DNA of 49,964 nucleotides from Acrocarpospora catenulata. Lineage in GTDB: Bacteria > Actinomycetota > Actinomycetes > Streptosporangiales > Streptosporangiaceae. The stretch lies in assembly GCF_018476525.1 (NCBI RefSeq), contig NZ_JAHCST010000067.1, positions 1 through 49,964 of the forward strand, in the 5' to 3' direction. The first letter of the stretch is position 1, and each line of letters begins with the position of its first letter. This document shows, in pieces, positions 43,311 to 49,964 of this stretch. The notes under the pieces were generated by a model that had not been told where the DNA came from, did not search any database, and saw nothing but the letters and a program-made list of their open reading frames with translations. The translations under genes were made by a program, and so were the position numbers.

Positions 43311-44057
43311 TCAGGCGTGGAGCTTGCCGATCGACGTGGTCGGGACGGCGATCCATCCCTCGGCCCGGGCGAGGACGGCCTGGTCCGGGGTGGGGACGGT
43401 GACCAGGTGAAGGGCGGCCGCCCTGGCGGTCAGGGCGGCGACCACGGCATCGGTGGCGTCGTCCGACCTGCGGCAGAGATCTTCGTACGGGCCGAGGTCC
43501 AGCCAGGGGGCCGCCGTTTGCAGGGCGTCGACGAGGAGGGTGAGGTTGGGGAGGTTCGCGCTGCGTTTGTAGCTCTTCCAGGAGAGTCCCCACTGTTTGA
43601 GGGAGGCTGCGGGATAGACCTCGACGATGGCTCCTTGGCCGGTTCTGTCGACGTTCTGGCCCCGGCGGGCGAGTTCCGCCATGAGGCCCGCGCAGCGCAT
43701 GGCGACGTGGGCGATCCGGTCCGCCGCGACGCTCAGCGGCTGGCGGCCGGTCAGCTCGTGGACGATCAGGTCGGTGCGGCGGTAGGCGAGGTCCCTCCGC
43801 CAGACCCGTCCCATGGTGCTCAGCGGCACATCCAGCCGGTTCTCCCGGTGCTTTGCTACGAACTCCAGGAACGTCTCCGGCCACCCCAGCGGACAATCAA
43901 TTCCGGATTTATCAGCATCCGTGATGGCTTCGACGATCAGCTGATCGTCCGCCTGCGTCTCGATCCGGGTCACCCGGGCGCCCTCCGGCGACCAGGAAAT
44001 CCACGCCACCGCCGTCCGTACGGCCTCCGCCGCCAGATCCACTCCACACGTGATCAC
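43311..44057 (-). CDS. DUF429 family protein
   Basis: 248 residues beginning MITCGVDLAAEAVRTAVAWI, an RNase H-like opening with an Asp in the first strand, then IDCPLGWPETF and VEVYPAASLKQWGLSWKSYK, and DDATDAVVAALTARAAAL near the end; these are DUF429 features and keep the acidic residues of a nuclease-like fold. Activity is not established. GTG start overlaps the TAG of the sigma gene by one base, showing coupling. Confidence 0.85.
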   Translation of the reverse strand: MITCGVDLAAEAVRTAVAWISWSPEGARVTRIETQADDQLIVEAITDADKSGIDCPLGWPETFLEFVAKHRENRLDVPLSTMGRVWRRDLAYRRTDLIVHELTGRQPLSVAADRIAHVAMRCAGLMAELARRGQNVDRTGQGAIVEVYPAASLKQWGLSWKSYKRSANLPNLTLLVDALQTAAPWLDLGPYEDLCRRSDDATDAVVAALTARAAALHLVTVPTPDQAVLARAEGWIAVPTTSIGKLHA

Positions 44058-44944
44058 TAAAGGTGTGCAATCTTTTCCGGATTTGCCATGAGATAGATGG
44101 TCTCCACCCTGCCATCGGCCACCACCAGCGACAGTACGGAGACCGCGTTCCCGTCGGCGCTGACCACCAACGCGGGTGCTCCGTTCATCTCCCGGACCGC
44201 CAGCTCGAACGAGGTTCCCCTCGCCAGCCCGGCGCTGCGCAGGAAATGATCGATCCCCTCATCGGACGAGACCGCCAGCAGGAACCGCGCCACCTTCTCC
44301 GGCCCCGCGATGACCCGCCGAGGCGCCCTGATCCGCCCGCCGCTGTCGGTCACCAGCGTGACATCCTTTGCCAGCAGCTCCATCAGCCCCTTCAGATCCC
44401 CGCCAGCACAGGCTCCGATGAACCGCTCCGTCACGGCCCGCCGCTCCACCGGATCCACATCGAACCTCGGCCGCCGTTCCTGCACATGACCCCGGGCCCG
44501 CCGCGCCAACTGCCGCACCGCAGGCTCCGCCCGCCCGATCGCCTCCCCGATCTCCGCGTGCGAGAACCCGAACACCTCCCGCAGCACGAACACCGCCCGC
44601 TCCAACGGCGACAACGTCTCCAACACCACCAACATGGCCAACTCGACACTGTCCGCCAACTCGGCCCGCTCCACCCCACCCCCCTCGGTACTGACCGGCT
44701 CCGGCAACCACGGCCCCACGTACGTCTCCCGCCGCGCCTTCAACCGCCGCAACCGATCAATCGCCAGATTCGTGGTCACCCGAACCAGAAACGCCCGGAC
44801 GTTCTCCACCACCCCCGCATCCACCTCGGCCCACCGCAACCAGGCCTCCTGCACCACATCCTCGGCCTCGACGACACTCCCCAGAATCCGGTAGGCCACC
44901 CCCACCAGAATCTCCCGATGCTCCGCGAACGTCTCCTCACCCAT
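44057..44944 (-). CDS. ECF41-type RNA polymerase sigma factor with SnoaL-like tail
   Basis: 295 residues: region 2 (about 5-75, GSVVEAEDVVQEAWLRWAEV), linker with the ECF41 signature WLPEP (79-83), region 4 (about 105-155, LSPLERAVFVLREVFGFSHAEIGEAIG) and a C-terminal SnoaL-like domain with D200-S-G-G-R in place of the group's DGGGK motif. In ECF41 proteins the tail regulates the sigma factor in place of an anti-sigma. ATG 44944 follows GGAGG closely. An ECF41-like promoter just upstream suggests autoregulation. The reading frame is also open from the recombinase at 46765 through the tRNA into this gene (see findings). Confidence 0.92.
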   Translation of the reverse strand: MGEETFAEHREILVGVAYRILGSVVEAEDVVQEAWLRWAEVDAGVVENVRAFLVRVTTNLAIDRLRRLKARRETYVGPWLPEPVSTEGGGVERAELADSVELAMLVVLETLSPLERAVFVLREVFGFSHAEIGEAIGRAEPAVRQLARRARGHVQERRPRFDVDPVERRAVTERFIGACAGGDLKGLMELLAKDVTLVTDSGGRIRAPRRVIAGPEKVARFLLAVSSDEGIDHFLRSAGLARGTSFELAVREMNGAPALVVSADGNAVSVLSLVVADGRVETIYLMANPEKIAHL

Positions 44945-46765
44945 AGACCTCCAGACGTACCACCCCCCGCCCGACGTGACACGCGCTCGGTTACCCCTCC
45001 ACGCCCCACTTCCGATACACTCACACACGTCGCAAGGGGCTATAGCGCAGCTGGTAGCGCACCTCCATGGCATGGAGGGGGTCTGGGGTTCGAGTCCCCA
45101 TAGCTCCACCCAAGGGTTGTTACTCGAACACCGCCCATCCAGGGCGGTGGCGAGGAGCATCGTTGCACCATGAGCGGCGCTGTCGGTGACAGCGCCGCTT
45201 TCGTGTTGTACGCCCCTGGAGACGTGCAGGAAGGGCGCGATGGGGGCGGTAGGCGCATCGGATAGGACACCGGGCACGTCGTCTGCGACGTCGATGTACA
45301 GGACGTGGAAGAACGCCTGATTGAGTGCGCGTCGGCTGTGCTCGCCGGCCGCTTGGTAGAGCTTGCCCGGTTGGCTGAGCAGATCCAGGACGGTCGTGAT
45401 CGCGGCGCGGCCCGTGTCGAGATCAGGGCGGTCGGCCTTCTCAAGTTGTGCTTGCAGGCGTGTGCGCTTGTCGCGGATGTCGCGCATTCTTTTGGCTATC
45501 TTCTCCCGTGGCCAGTCGGGGTCTCCCACCAGGTCGAGGAACCGGTCTTCGTGCTTGTCGAGTTCGGTCAGTTGTTGGGAGACCCGTTCGCGTAGCGCTT
45601 GAGCGGTCGCGTTGTCGGTCTGGAGGGCGGTGTCCATTCCCGCCGTGACTCGGTCGCGAAGATCCTGCGGTATCGAGATGGTGGCGTAATGCGCTTCGAT
45701 GGCTTTTTCCACGTCTGCGACAGGGATGTACGGTAGGTCGCATTCGTGTGTTTGGCGGCCACGGCAAATAAAATAGAAGTACTGTTGTCCGGTTTTACTC
45801 TTTCCGGGCATGAGGATGATGCGGTGCTTGGACCTATGGCATCGCATGCTGCCTTTGAGATAGTGATGGTGGACCCTCGCTCGGGTTCCCGCGCCGCGTA
45901 GCTCGAACAGAACATCCTGTACACGGTCGAAGAGGTCGGGGCTGATGATGGGCTTGTGTCGCCCCTTGTATTCGACCCCTTTGTGAGTCACGTATCCGAG
46001 GTAATAGCGGTCGCGTAGCATCTTGCCGATTTTGTTGATGGACACTCGTGCGCCTGCCGGGTGGTTCTTGTCCGGTCTGGCGCGTAGTCCCGCGTCGAAT
46101 AGCGCGTCGGCGAGATCCTCGTATCCATAGTCGCCGGTGGCGTACAACTCGAATGCCATTTGGACGAAGGGTGCGCGTACCGGGTCGATGGCGACGGTAC
46201 GGACTTCTCTTCCCTCGTAACGGTCACGGACGTTGAGATAGCCGATGGGGGCGCGCCCGATGCTTCCCCCACGGATGACCTTCTGTTCCATCTTGTAAGC
46301 GATGTCGGCTCCGGACGCCCGCGACTGGTATTCGTTGATGCCGTCGATGATGTGGCTGACGAGATCACCGACTGGGGTGTCTTCGGTGTAGTCCATGATC
46401 GAAATCAGCTGGACACCTAACGTGCGAAGGTCGTGCTTGATGAGTGCGGCATCCGTTGAGTTGCGGAACATACGCGCCCGGTTGTAGACGATGATGTAGT
46501 CAACGTCTTTTTCCGCCTTGATCCTGGCCATCATCTTCTGGAATTCGCGACGGCCTTCGATCGTGGTAGCCGAGCGTCCGGGTTCGACGTACTCGGCGAC
46601 GATTTCGGCCCCGAGTTCGGCGACGCGTAGCTGACATGCGGCCCGTTGCGCTGGCAGTGATATGCCTTCGGGGTCGTAGTCGGTGTTGACCTGAGCGCGA
46701 GTAGACACGCGCAGGTAGGTGACAGCCCGTTTGGTCCCTGTGGAAGACCCTGATGGAATCGTCAT
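44057..46765 (-). CDS. large serine recombinase (integrase); frame runs on into sigma gene
   Basis: Starting at ATG 46765, residues 1-150 are a resolvase domain with catalytic S21 (YLRVSTRAQ), VEPGRSATTIEGRREF and IVYNRARMFRNSTDAAL. A recombinase domain (about 170-290), a zinc-ribbon region (MRCHRSK...FICRGRQTHECDLPYIP) and a coiled-coil (about 385-455) follow. Integrase-like sequence ends near residue 500 (LNQAFFHVLYIDVADD). There is no stop: the frame passes a hairpin, the antisense of tRNA-Ala (WGLEPQTPSMPWRCATSC at about residues 553-570) and reaches the ECF41 stop at 44057, 902 codons in all. Only 45109-46765 belongs to the element. The start overlaps the XRE gene stop (ATGA). Confidence 0.85.
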   Translation of the reverse strand: MTIPSGSSTGTKRAVTYLRVSTRAQVNTDYDPEGISLPAQRAACQLRVAELGAEIVAEYVEPGRSATTIEGRREFQKMMARIKAEKDVDYIIVYNRARMFRNSTDAALIKHDLRTLGVQLISIMDYTEDTPVGDLVSHIIDGINEYQSRASGADIAYKMEQKVIRGGSIGRAPIGYLNVRDRYEGREVRTVAIDPVRAPFVQMAFELYATGDYGYEDLADALFDAGLRARPDKNHPAGARVSINKIGKMLRDRYYLGYVTHKGVEYKGRHKPIISPDLFDRVQDVLFELRGAGTRARVHHHYLKGSMRCHRSKHRIILMPGKSKTGQQYFYFICRGRQTHECDLPYIPVADVEKAIEAHYATISIPQDLRDRVTAGMDTALQTDNATAQALRERVSQQLTELDKHEDRFLDLVGDPDWPREKIAKRMRDIRDKRTRLQAQLEKADRPDLDTGRAAITTVLDLLSQPGKLYQAAGEHSRRALNQAFFHVLYIDVADDVPGVLSDAPTAPIAPFLHVSRGVQHESGAVTDSAAHGATMLLATALDGRCSSNNPWVELWGLEPQTPSMPWRCATSCAIAPCDVCECIGSGAWRGNRARVTSGGGWYVWRSMGEETFAEHREILVGVAYRILGSVVEAEDVVQEAWLRWAEVDAGVVENVRAFLVRVTTNLAIDRLRRLKARRETYVGPWLPEPVSTEGGGVERAELADSVELAMLVVLETLSPLERAVFVLREVFGFSHAEIGEAIGRAEPAVRQLARRARGHVQERRPRFDVDPVERRAVTERFIGACAGGDLKGLMELLAKDVTLVTDSGGRIRAPRRVIAGPEKVARFLLAVSSDEGIDHFLRSAGLARGTSFELAVREMNGAPALVVSADGNAVSVLSLVVADGRVETIYLMANPEKIAHL
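44954..44981 (-). promoter_or_regulatory. ECF41 autoregulatory promoter
   Basis: Minus-strand TGTCACG (44981-44975), 17 bases, then CGTC (44957-44954), nine bases before the sigma ATG. The published ECF41 consensus has a TGTCACA -35 and CGTC -10, so this is a close match at the expected place. Confidence 0.75.
45036..45108 (+). tRNA. tRNA-Ala (anticodon GGC)
   Basis: 73 bases fold as a complete cloverleaf: acceptor GGGGCTA/TAGCTCC with the alanine-identity G3-U70 wobble, D arm GCGC/GCGC, anticodon stem CCTCC/GGAGG with loop ATGGCAT (anticodon GGC at 45069-45071), T arm TGGGG/CCCCA with TTCGAGT loop, discriminator A. CCA is not encoded. TACACT at 45016-45021 is a possible -10. The integrated element begins at or near its 3' end, which remains intact. 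Confidence 0.97.
45173..45204 (+). terminator. strong terminator downstream of tRNA-Ala, inside the element
   Basis: A perfect 12-bp stem AGCGGCGCTGTC / GACAGCGCCGCT with a GGT loop and a TTTCGTGTTGT tail. A second perfect hairpin, CACCGCCC / GGGCGGTG, is at 45129-45149. On the plus strand they would end the tRNA transcript; on the minus strand they fall in the tail of the recombinase frame. Confidence 0.75.
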
Positions 46766-47115
46766 GATGCGTCCCCCTTCCGTGCGTGCCTGCTGATGAT
46801 GGCGTTTATCTGGTTGATGGCGTTGTCGGGTAGTCCGTATTCGGAGCGGAGAAAGGTTTCCAGGTCTGCCCTGGTCTCCAGGGCATCCGCCCCCGCGAGG
46901 CGGAACACATCAATAGGGGGGAGGTTCAGCGCGCGGGCAATCCGGAATAGATTCTCGGCGGACGGGCCGATTACTGCGTCTTTGAGAATACGGTTCACCA
47001 CCGACATGGGTATTCCGGTTGCCCGTGCGAGCTGACGGAGACTGTAGTTCTGGCTCATGCGCGCAGCGTCGAGGTATTCACCGAGCGTGGGCGGTGACGG
47101 CGGTTGCTGGTCCAT
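46762..47115 (-). CDS. XRE-family helix-turn-helix regulator
   Basis: 117 residues; the helix-turn-helix is at about 20-75 (SLRQLARATGIPMSVVNRILKDAVIGPSAENLFRIARALNL). It is coupled to the recombinase gene by ATGA overlap, so it probably controls integrase expression as an element repressor or activator. ATG 47115 has GAAGG about ten bases upstream; a TAGCGT -10 (47147-47142) and a palindrome at 47155 lie in front of it. Confidence 0.85.
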   Translation of the reverse strand: MDQQPPSPPTLGEYLDAARMSQNYSLRQLARATGIPMSVVNRILKDAVIGPSAENLFRIARALNLPPIDVFRLAGADALETRADLETFLRSEYGLPDNAINQINAIISRHARKGDAS

Positions 47116-47154
47116 CTTGGCTGCCTTCGTGCGGGTCTTCCACGCTACGCCGTC

Positions 47155-47172
47155 TGTTCCGATTCGGGAACA
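47155..47172. promoter_or_regulatory. palindromic operator of the XRE-integrase operon
   Basis: TGTTCC-N6-GGAACA, a perfect 6-bp inverted repeat 40-57 bases before the XRE start, overlapping the -35/spacer region of the presumed promoter. Two more GTTCC half-sites occur at about 47203-47218. Autorepression by the XRE protein is inferred. Confidence 0.6.
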
Positions 47173-47345
47173 CTCCGGCCGGTACTGGTCGATGTCCTCG
47201 GACGTTCCAGATGTTCCCGAGCGATCATCACTAGGGCGTCGATCAACCGCGCCGAACTGACATGCTGGCGGGATTTGGCGTGGATCACTACACGCGCTGG
47301 CAAGCAGGCATCACCTCCTCTCGCTACGTTGCGTGATCGTGCATC

Positions 47346-47409
47346 GTGCACGTGCACGGACGAGCGCGCCGCCTATGTGTGCAGACGCGCGCGGAACGTG
47401 CACGTGCAC
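47346..47409. repeat. pair of 12-bp GTGCACGTGCAC palindromes
   Basis: Identical self-complementary 12-mers at 47346-47357 and 47398-47409, 52 bases apart, in the 308-base gap between the translocase 3' end and the XRE gene. Partial copies ATCGTGC ATCGTGC lead into the first. The gap has no other gene. Position next to the tra gene suggests a transfer locus (clt) or a regulator site. Confidence 0.75.
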
Positions 47410-47423
47410 AACGTGGGTTTTGG

Positions 47424-49244
47424 TTACGTAATGTGGTGGGCGCGCCAGCGTCCACGGGACATCTGAACGGCGCGGCCGTCTCGCGTGAGCTCTCCGAGCC
47501 GGTAGTAGATCCACCGTCGTCCCATTCCGGTCACAGTGATCAACTCGGCGACGCTCGCCCCGTCCGGGGGTGCCTGACACAGGGCATCCCACAGCGCCGT
47601 GTCGGCATCCCCGGTCTTGTCTCCGCTCGCGTCCGGGCCGTCTGAGTCGTCTGGGCCGTCCGGCTCGTCCTCGGGGTGTGGGTCGGGCGTGCGGGCCGTG
47701 CCGAGCGCGGTCCGCGAGATCTCATCCAGGCGGGGGCGATAGGGGCCGTAGTGGGTGGCGGTGCGCTGCACCGTGGCGTCGGTGAGCAGCGCGCCCCGGG
47801 CGCGCCGGGGGATGTCATGCCCGGGAGCGCTGACCAGGAACTTTCCCGGCTGGTCAAGGGTGTGCGCGTGCCAGCCTGCGGCCAGCATGCCTTGACCCAA
47901 GATCAGGTCCACATCACGGCGTTCCCGCACGCGGAAGGACACCCGGATGTCCATCTGCGAGCGGACCGCCCCGTGTCCCATCGCGCGCTGGCTCGGCCGT
48001 TGGGTCGCTGCGATCAGGGTCACGGCGACGGCACGGCCGCGCCGTGCGAGGGAATCGGCTTGTCCGAGCGCTTCGGGGGACTCTTCTGCCAGTTCGGCGT
48101 ACTCGTCGATGACGATCACCAGGGCGGGGAACTCCGGTGAGGGTTCCCAGACCCGCTTGCCGCGTGAGGCCAGCCAGTCGGCACGGGCTTCCAGGATCGC
48201 CGCCGCATCGGCCAGCAGCGCGTCAGCCTCGCCCGGGGTGGTGGCCAGCCGATCCAGGCAGGACGCCCATGGCCCCAGCTCCATCCCGCGTTTGAGGTCC
48301 ACGCCCCAGACGACGGTGTCGGGGCAGGCCGCGAGGTTGCCCATGATGACGTTGACCCCACCGCTCTTGCCGGATCCGGCGATTCCGGCCAGCAGCGCGT
48401 GACGGCGCAGGAAGGACACCCGTACCGGGGTGCCGTCCTCGAACACCCCCAGCTCAAGCGGTTCCGTCATGCTGGCGATGGACGGTCCCCGCCATGGAAT
48501 AGCGTCGGCGTGCGGGTCGGTGGCGATCACTCTCAGCTCAGCGCGGTTGGCCTTTGCCGCGATGGGCAGGATGCGGACCGCACCGCGTCGCGTCCCCAGC
48601 GCCGATTCCAGGGCGGGGAGCTTGGCGATGACATCCTCTGGGGTCTGCCCGCGTGCCAGCGCCAGGCGGGCGCGCCACCCCCAGGCGTCCACGACAGCCG
48701 ATTGCACCCGTGATCCGGTCAGGCCGACCGCGCGGGAGATCTCCGGCCACGCGGCGAGGGTGCGTTCCACCCGGACGCGGGCGCGTCGTCGGCGGTGCGC
48801 CCACCACGGCACGGCTCCCAGCAGGCCGCACACCGCCAGCAGCACGGGCAGCGGCTCGGCCAGCGGGCCGCGTACGGTCGCCACCGCCAGCCACAGCCCC
48901 GTGAGCAGCAGCATGACGGCCGCGTAGACGCGTTCGGGCATGCTGGCGAGTCCGGCTCGGCTCCCCAACAGGAGGACCGCCACCGTGGCAGCGGTCGTGA
49001 CGACGAGCACGTGCGGCCACCAGCGCGGGTCATGGCGGTGCAGGACCCAGTCGGCGACGACCACCAGGGCGGTCGTGGTGATCGGGGCAAGCTCGCTGCG
49101 GTAGCGCCACCCCGCACGGGCAAGGAACTCCACGACCAGGGACACAAGGTCGCGGTCCAGGTCATCGAGCAGGATCATCGGCTCGACCCCGTAGCGTCGG
49201 CGCGCTCGGCGTATCTGACGCCGGGACAGGCGACGGCCTGTCAT
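47424..49244 (-). CDS. FtsK/SpoIIIE-type DNA translocase (Tra-like)
   Basis: 606 residues. Three hydrophobic helices (about 55-68, 78-96, 106-148 region) anchor the N-terminus. The ATPase domain has Walker A GIAGSGKS (287-294) and Walker B ALVIVIDEYAE (374-384), with ATQRPSQRAMGHGAVRSQMDIRVSFRV after it. An acidic linker (PHPEDEPDGPDDSDG) leads to a C-terminal winged helix (VAELITVTGMGRRWIYYRLGELTRDGRAVQ), the sort of domain that binds repeat sequences in TraB/FtsK. It probably moves double-stranded DNA between mycelia. ATG 49244 overlaps the upstream gene stop (ATGA). Confidence 0.88.
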   Translation of the reverse strand: MTGRRLSRRQIRRARRRYGVEPMILLDDLDRDLVSLVVEFLARAGWRYRSELAPITTTALVVVADWVLHRHDPRWWPHVLVVTTAATVAVLLLGSRAGLASMPERVYAAVMLLLTGLWLAVATVRGPLAEPLPVLLAVCGLLGAVPWWAHRRRRARVRVERTLAAWPEISRAVGLTGSRVQSAVVDAWGWRARLALARGQTPEDVIAKLPALESALGTRRGAVRILPIAAKANRAELRVIATDPHADAIPWRGPSIASMTEPLELGVFEDGTPVRVSFLRRHALLAGIAGSGKSGGVNVIMGNLAACPDTVVWGVDLKRGMELGPWASCLDRLATTPGEADALLADAAAILEARADWLASRGKRVWEPSPEFPALVIVIDEYAELAEESPEALGQADSLARRGRAVAVTLIAATQRPSQRAMGHGAVRSQMDIRVSFRVRERRDVDLILGQGMLAAGWHAHTLDQPGKFLVSAPGHDIPRRARGALLTDATVQRTATHYGPYRPRLDEISRTALGTARTPDPHPEDEPDGPDDSDGPDASGDKTGDADTALWDALCQAPPDGASVAELITVTGMGRRWIYYRLGELTRDGRAVQMSRGRWRAHHIT

Positions 49245-49609
49245 CGGCCCTCGGTGATGTCGGGGACAGTGGCGGTGGCGGCCTGAGCGGTCAGTTCGTC
49301 GCGCAGGTACCACAGGGGGTCGCTCTCGCCGTCGTCGGCACCGGCGAGGGTGGCGTGTGCTGCGGCGCGCAGGTTGGCCAGCGTCAAACGGGTCTGGCCG
49401 ATCTCGGTGCGCAGGGCGGTGACCTCGGCCGTCAACGGGCCGACATCGGCCAGGCTAGCGGTGATGATCGCCCACACGGTCTCGGGGCCAGGGGTCACCG
49501 AGCGGTATCCCGCTACGGCACCTTCGGCCTGGATCATGCGACGGTGGACCTCATAGAGATCGATGGGGGAAACGGGCTGGTGGGAGGGGTTGGGCATCGC
49601 GTTTGGCAT
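49241..49609 (-). CDS. hypothetical protein coupled to the translocase
   Basis: 122 residues. ATG 49609 has an excellent site, AGGAGGAG, seven bases upstream; the frame extends to 49744 without support. The middle is helical and may form a coiled coil (LTAEVTALRTEIGQTRLTLANLRAAAHATL). No family recognised. The ATGA overlap with the FtsK-like gene suggests a role in transfer. Confidence 0.7.
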   Translation of the reverse strand: MPNAMPNPSHQPVSPIDLYEVHRRMIQAEGAVAGYRSVTPGPETVWAIITASLADVGPLTAEVTALRTEIGQTRLTLANLRAAAHATLAGADDGESDPLWYLRDELTAQAATATVPDITEGR

Positions 49610-49727
49610 AGGGCATCTCCTCCTTGCGTCGATGTGGGCTCGTGGCGGTCTCCTTGGGTGTGCGTGGAATGCCAGCTGTGGTTGTTGAGGTGCGCTGATG
49701 CGACTGTGGGGCCGTGTCGGTGCATGG

Positions 49728-49889
49728 TCAGGGGGACCCGGCAAGCCAGTTCAGCAGCGAGGCCAGAGCCTGGCTGATGTGCGGTCCGGCGTCGGTGCTG
49801 GCGATCAGGAACCCGCACAACAGGCACAGGATCGCTTGTGTCCGTGGCCGTGCAAAAGTAGCCGCAGGTGGCCAGATCGAGGTCACCAC
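49728..49889 (-). CDS. possible 53-residue membrane peptide
   Basis: A short frame with tandem GTG starts (49889, 49886) encodes one hydrophobic helix (ILCLLCGFLIAS) and an amphipathic end (ISQALASLLNWLAGSP). Small membrane proteins near tra genes (Spd type) are common in actinomycete elements, but no ribosome site is seen. The rest of 49610-49964 shows nothing else I can support. Confidence 0.3.
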   Translation of the reverse strand: MVTSIWPPAATFARPRTQAILCLLCGFLIASTDAGPHISQALASLLNWLAGSP

Positions 49890-49964
49890 TGATGGCCAGT
49901 TTTAAGTCCCCACGTCTCGTGCGCTTGCCGGTGTGTCGTGGGAAGGGGCGTGCCCCTGAACGGT

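Larger units (their letters stand above)
45109..49964. mobile_element. integrative (AICE-like) element at tRNA-Ala, right end outside window
   Basis: From the tRNA 3' end to the window edge lie, all on the minus strand, a large serine recombinase, an XRE regulator coupled to it, an FtsK/Tra-type translocase with a coupled small gene, and further small ORFs. tRNA integration, a single FtsK-like transfer protein and absence of relaxase or type IV secretion genes are the hallmarks of actinomycete integrative and conjugative elements; most use tyrosine integrases, whereas this one has a serine enzyme. The distal att copy and any replication gene would lie to the right of the window. The exact left boundary is inferred. 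Confidence 0.75.

Noticed and set aside
45040-45444. 134-residue minus-strand frame ending SYGDSNPRPPPCHGGALPAAL
   Set aside because: The ending is the antisense translation of tRNA-Ala, a well-known false protein signature, and the frame overlaps the recombinase.

Overview
The window is chromosomal DNA from a high-GC, filamentous-type actinomycete. Order Streptosporangiales is my best guess, from the 5S sequence, GTG/ATGA-coupled genes, an MreB cell-wall cluster and many ECF/two-component genes, but I cannot test this without a search. The left two thirds is core genome: the 3' end of an rRNA operon (5S, 1-110), a divergent pair of folylpolyglutamate-synthase-type genes, DUF4233, an MFS-like membrane protein, ndk, then mreB-mreC-mreD-mrdA-rodA, the radical SAM/DUF2344/RNase E group, rplU-rpmA-obgE-proB-proA, and nadD-rsfS-phosphatase. 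Two small accessory blocks interrupt this order: 11464-14123 (small protein, HTH/TPR regulator, phosphotransferase) and 24503-28664 (orphan response regulator, DoxX, Ser/Thr kinase, M48 protease).

From 30.6 to 45 kb the content is accessory: a hybrid gene joining an ECF sigma region-2 domain to an FtsX extracellular domain, a heterodimeric ABC exporter, a DyP peroxidase divergent from a GCS2-type ligase, a two-component system, two small membrane proteins, a CynX-type MFS transporter behind a perfect inverted repeat, and an ECF41-type sigma factor operon (sigma, DUF429, FAD oxidoreductase) with a recognisable ECF41 promoter.

At 45036-45108 lies tRNA-Ala(GGC). Downstream of its 3' end an integrated element begins and runs off the right edge: large serine recombinase, XRE regulator with a palindromic operator, FtsK/Tra-type DNA translocase and small ORFs. 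This resembles an actinomycete integrative and conjugative element that uses a serine integrase. The recombinase frame has no stop of its own; it runs antisense through the tRNA and stays in frame into the sigma factor.

The items most worth a second look are the sigma2-FtsX hybrid, the integrase/tRNA/sigma read-through frame, paired 12-bp palindromes beside the tra gene, a degenerate FolC paralogue, a long inverted repeat before the DUF2344-RNase E genes, mini-ORF translational relays, and a recurrent TANNNT-N6/7-start arrangement that suggests leaderless mRNAs.
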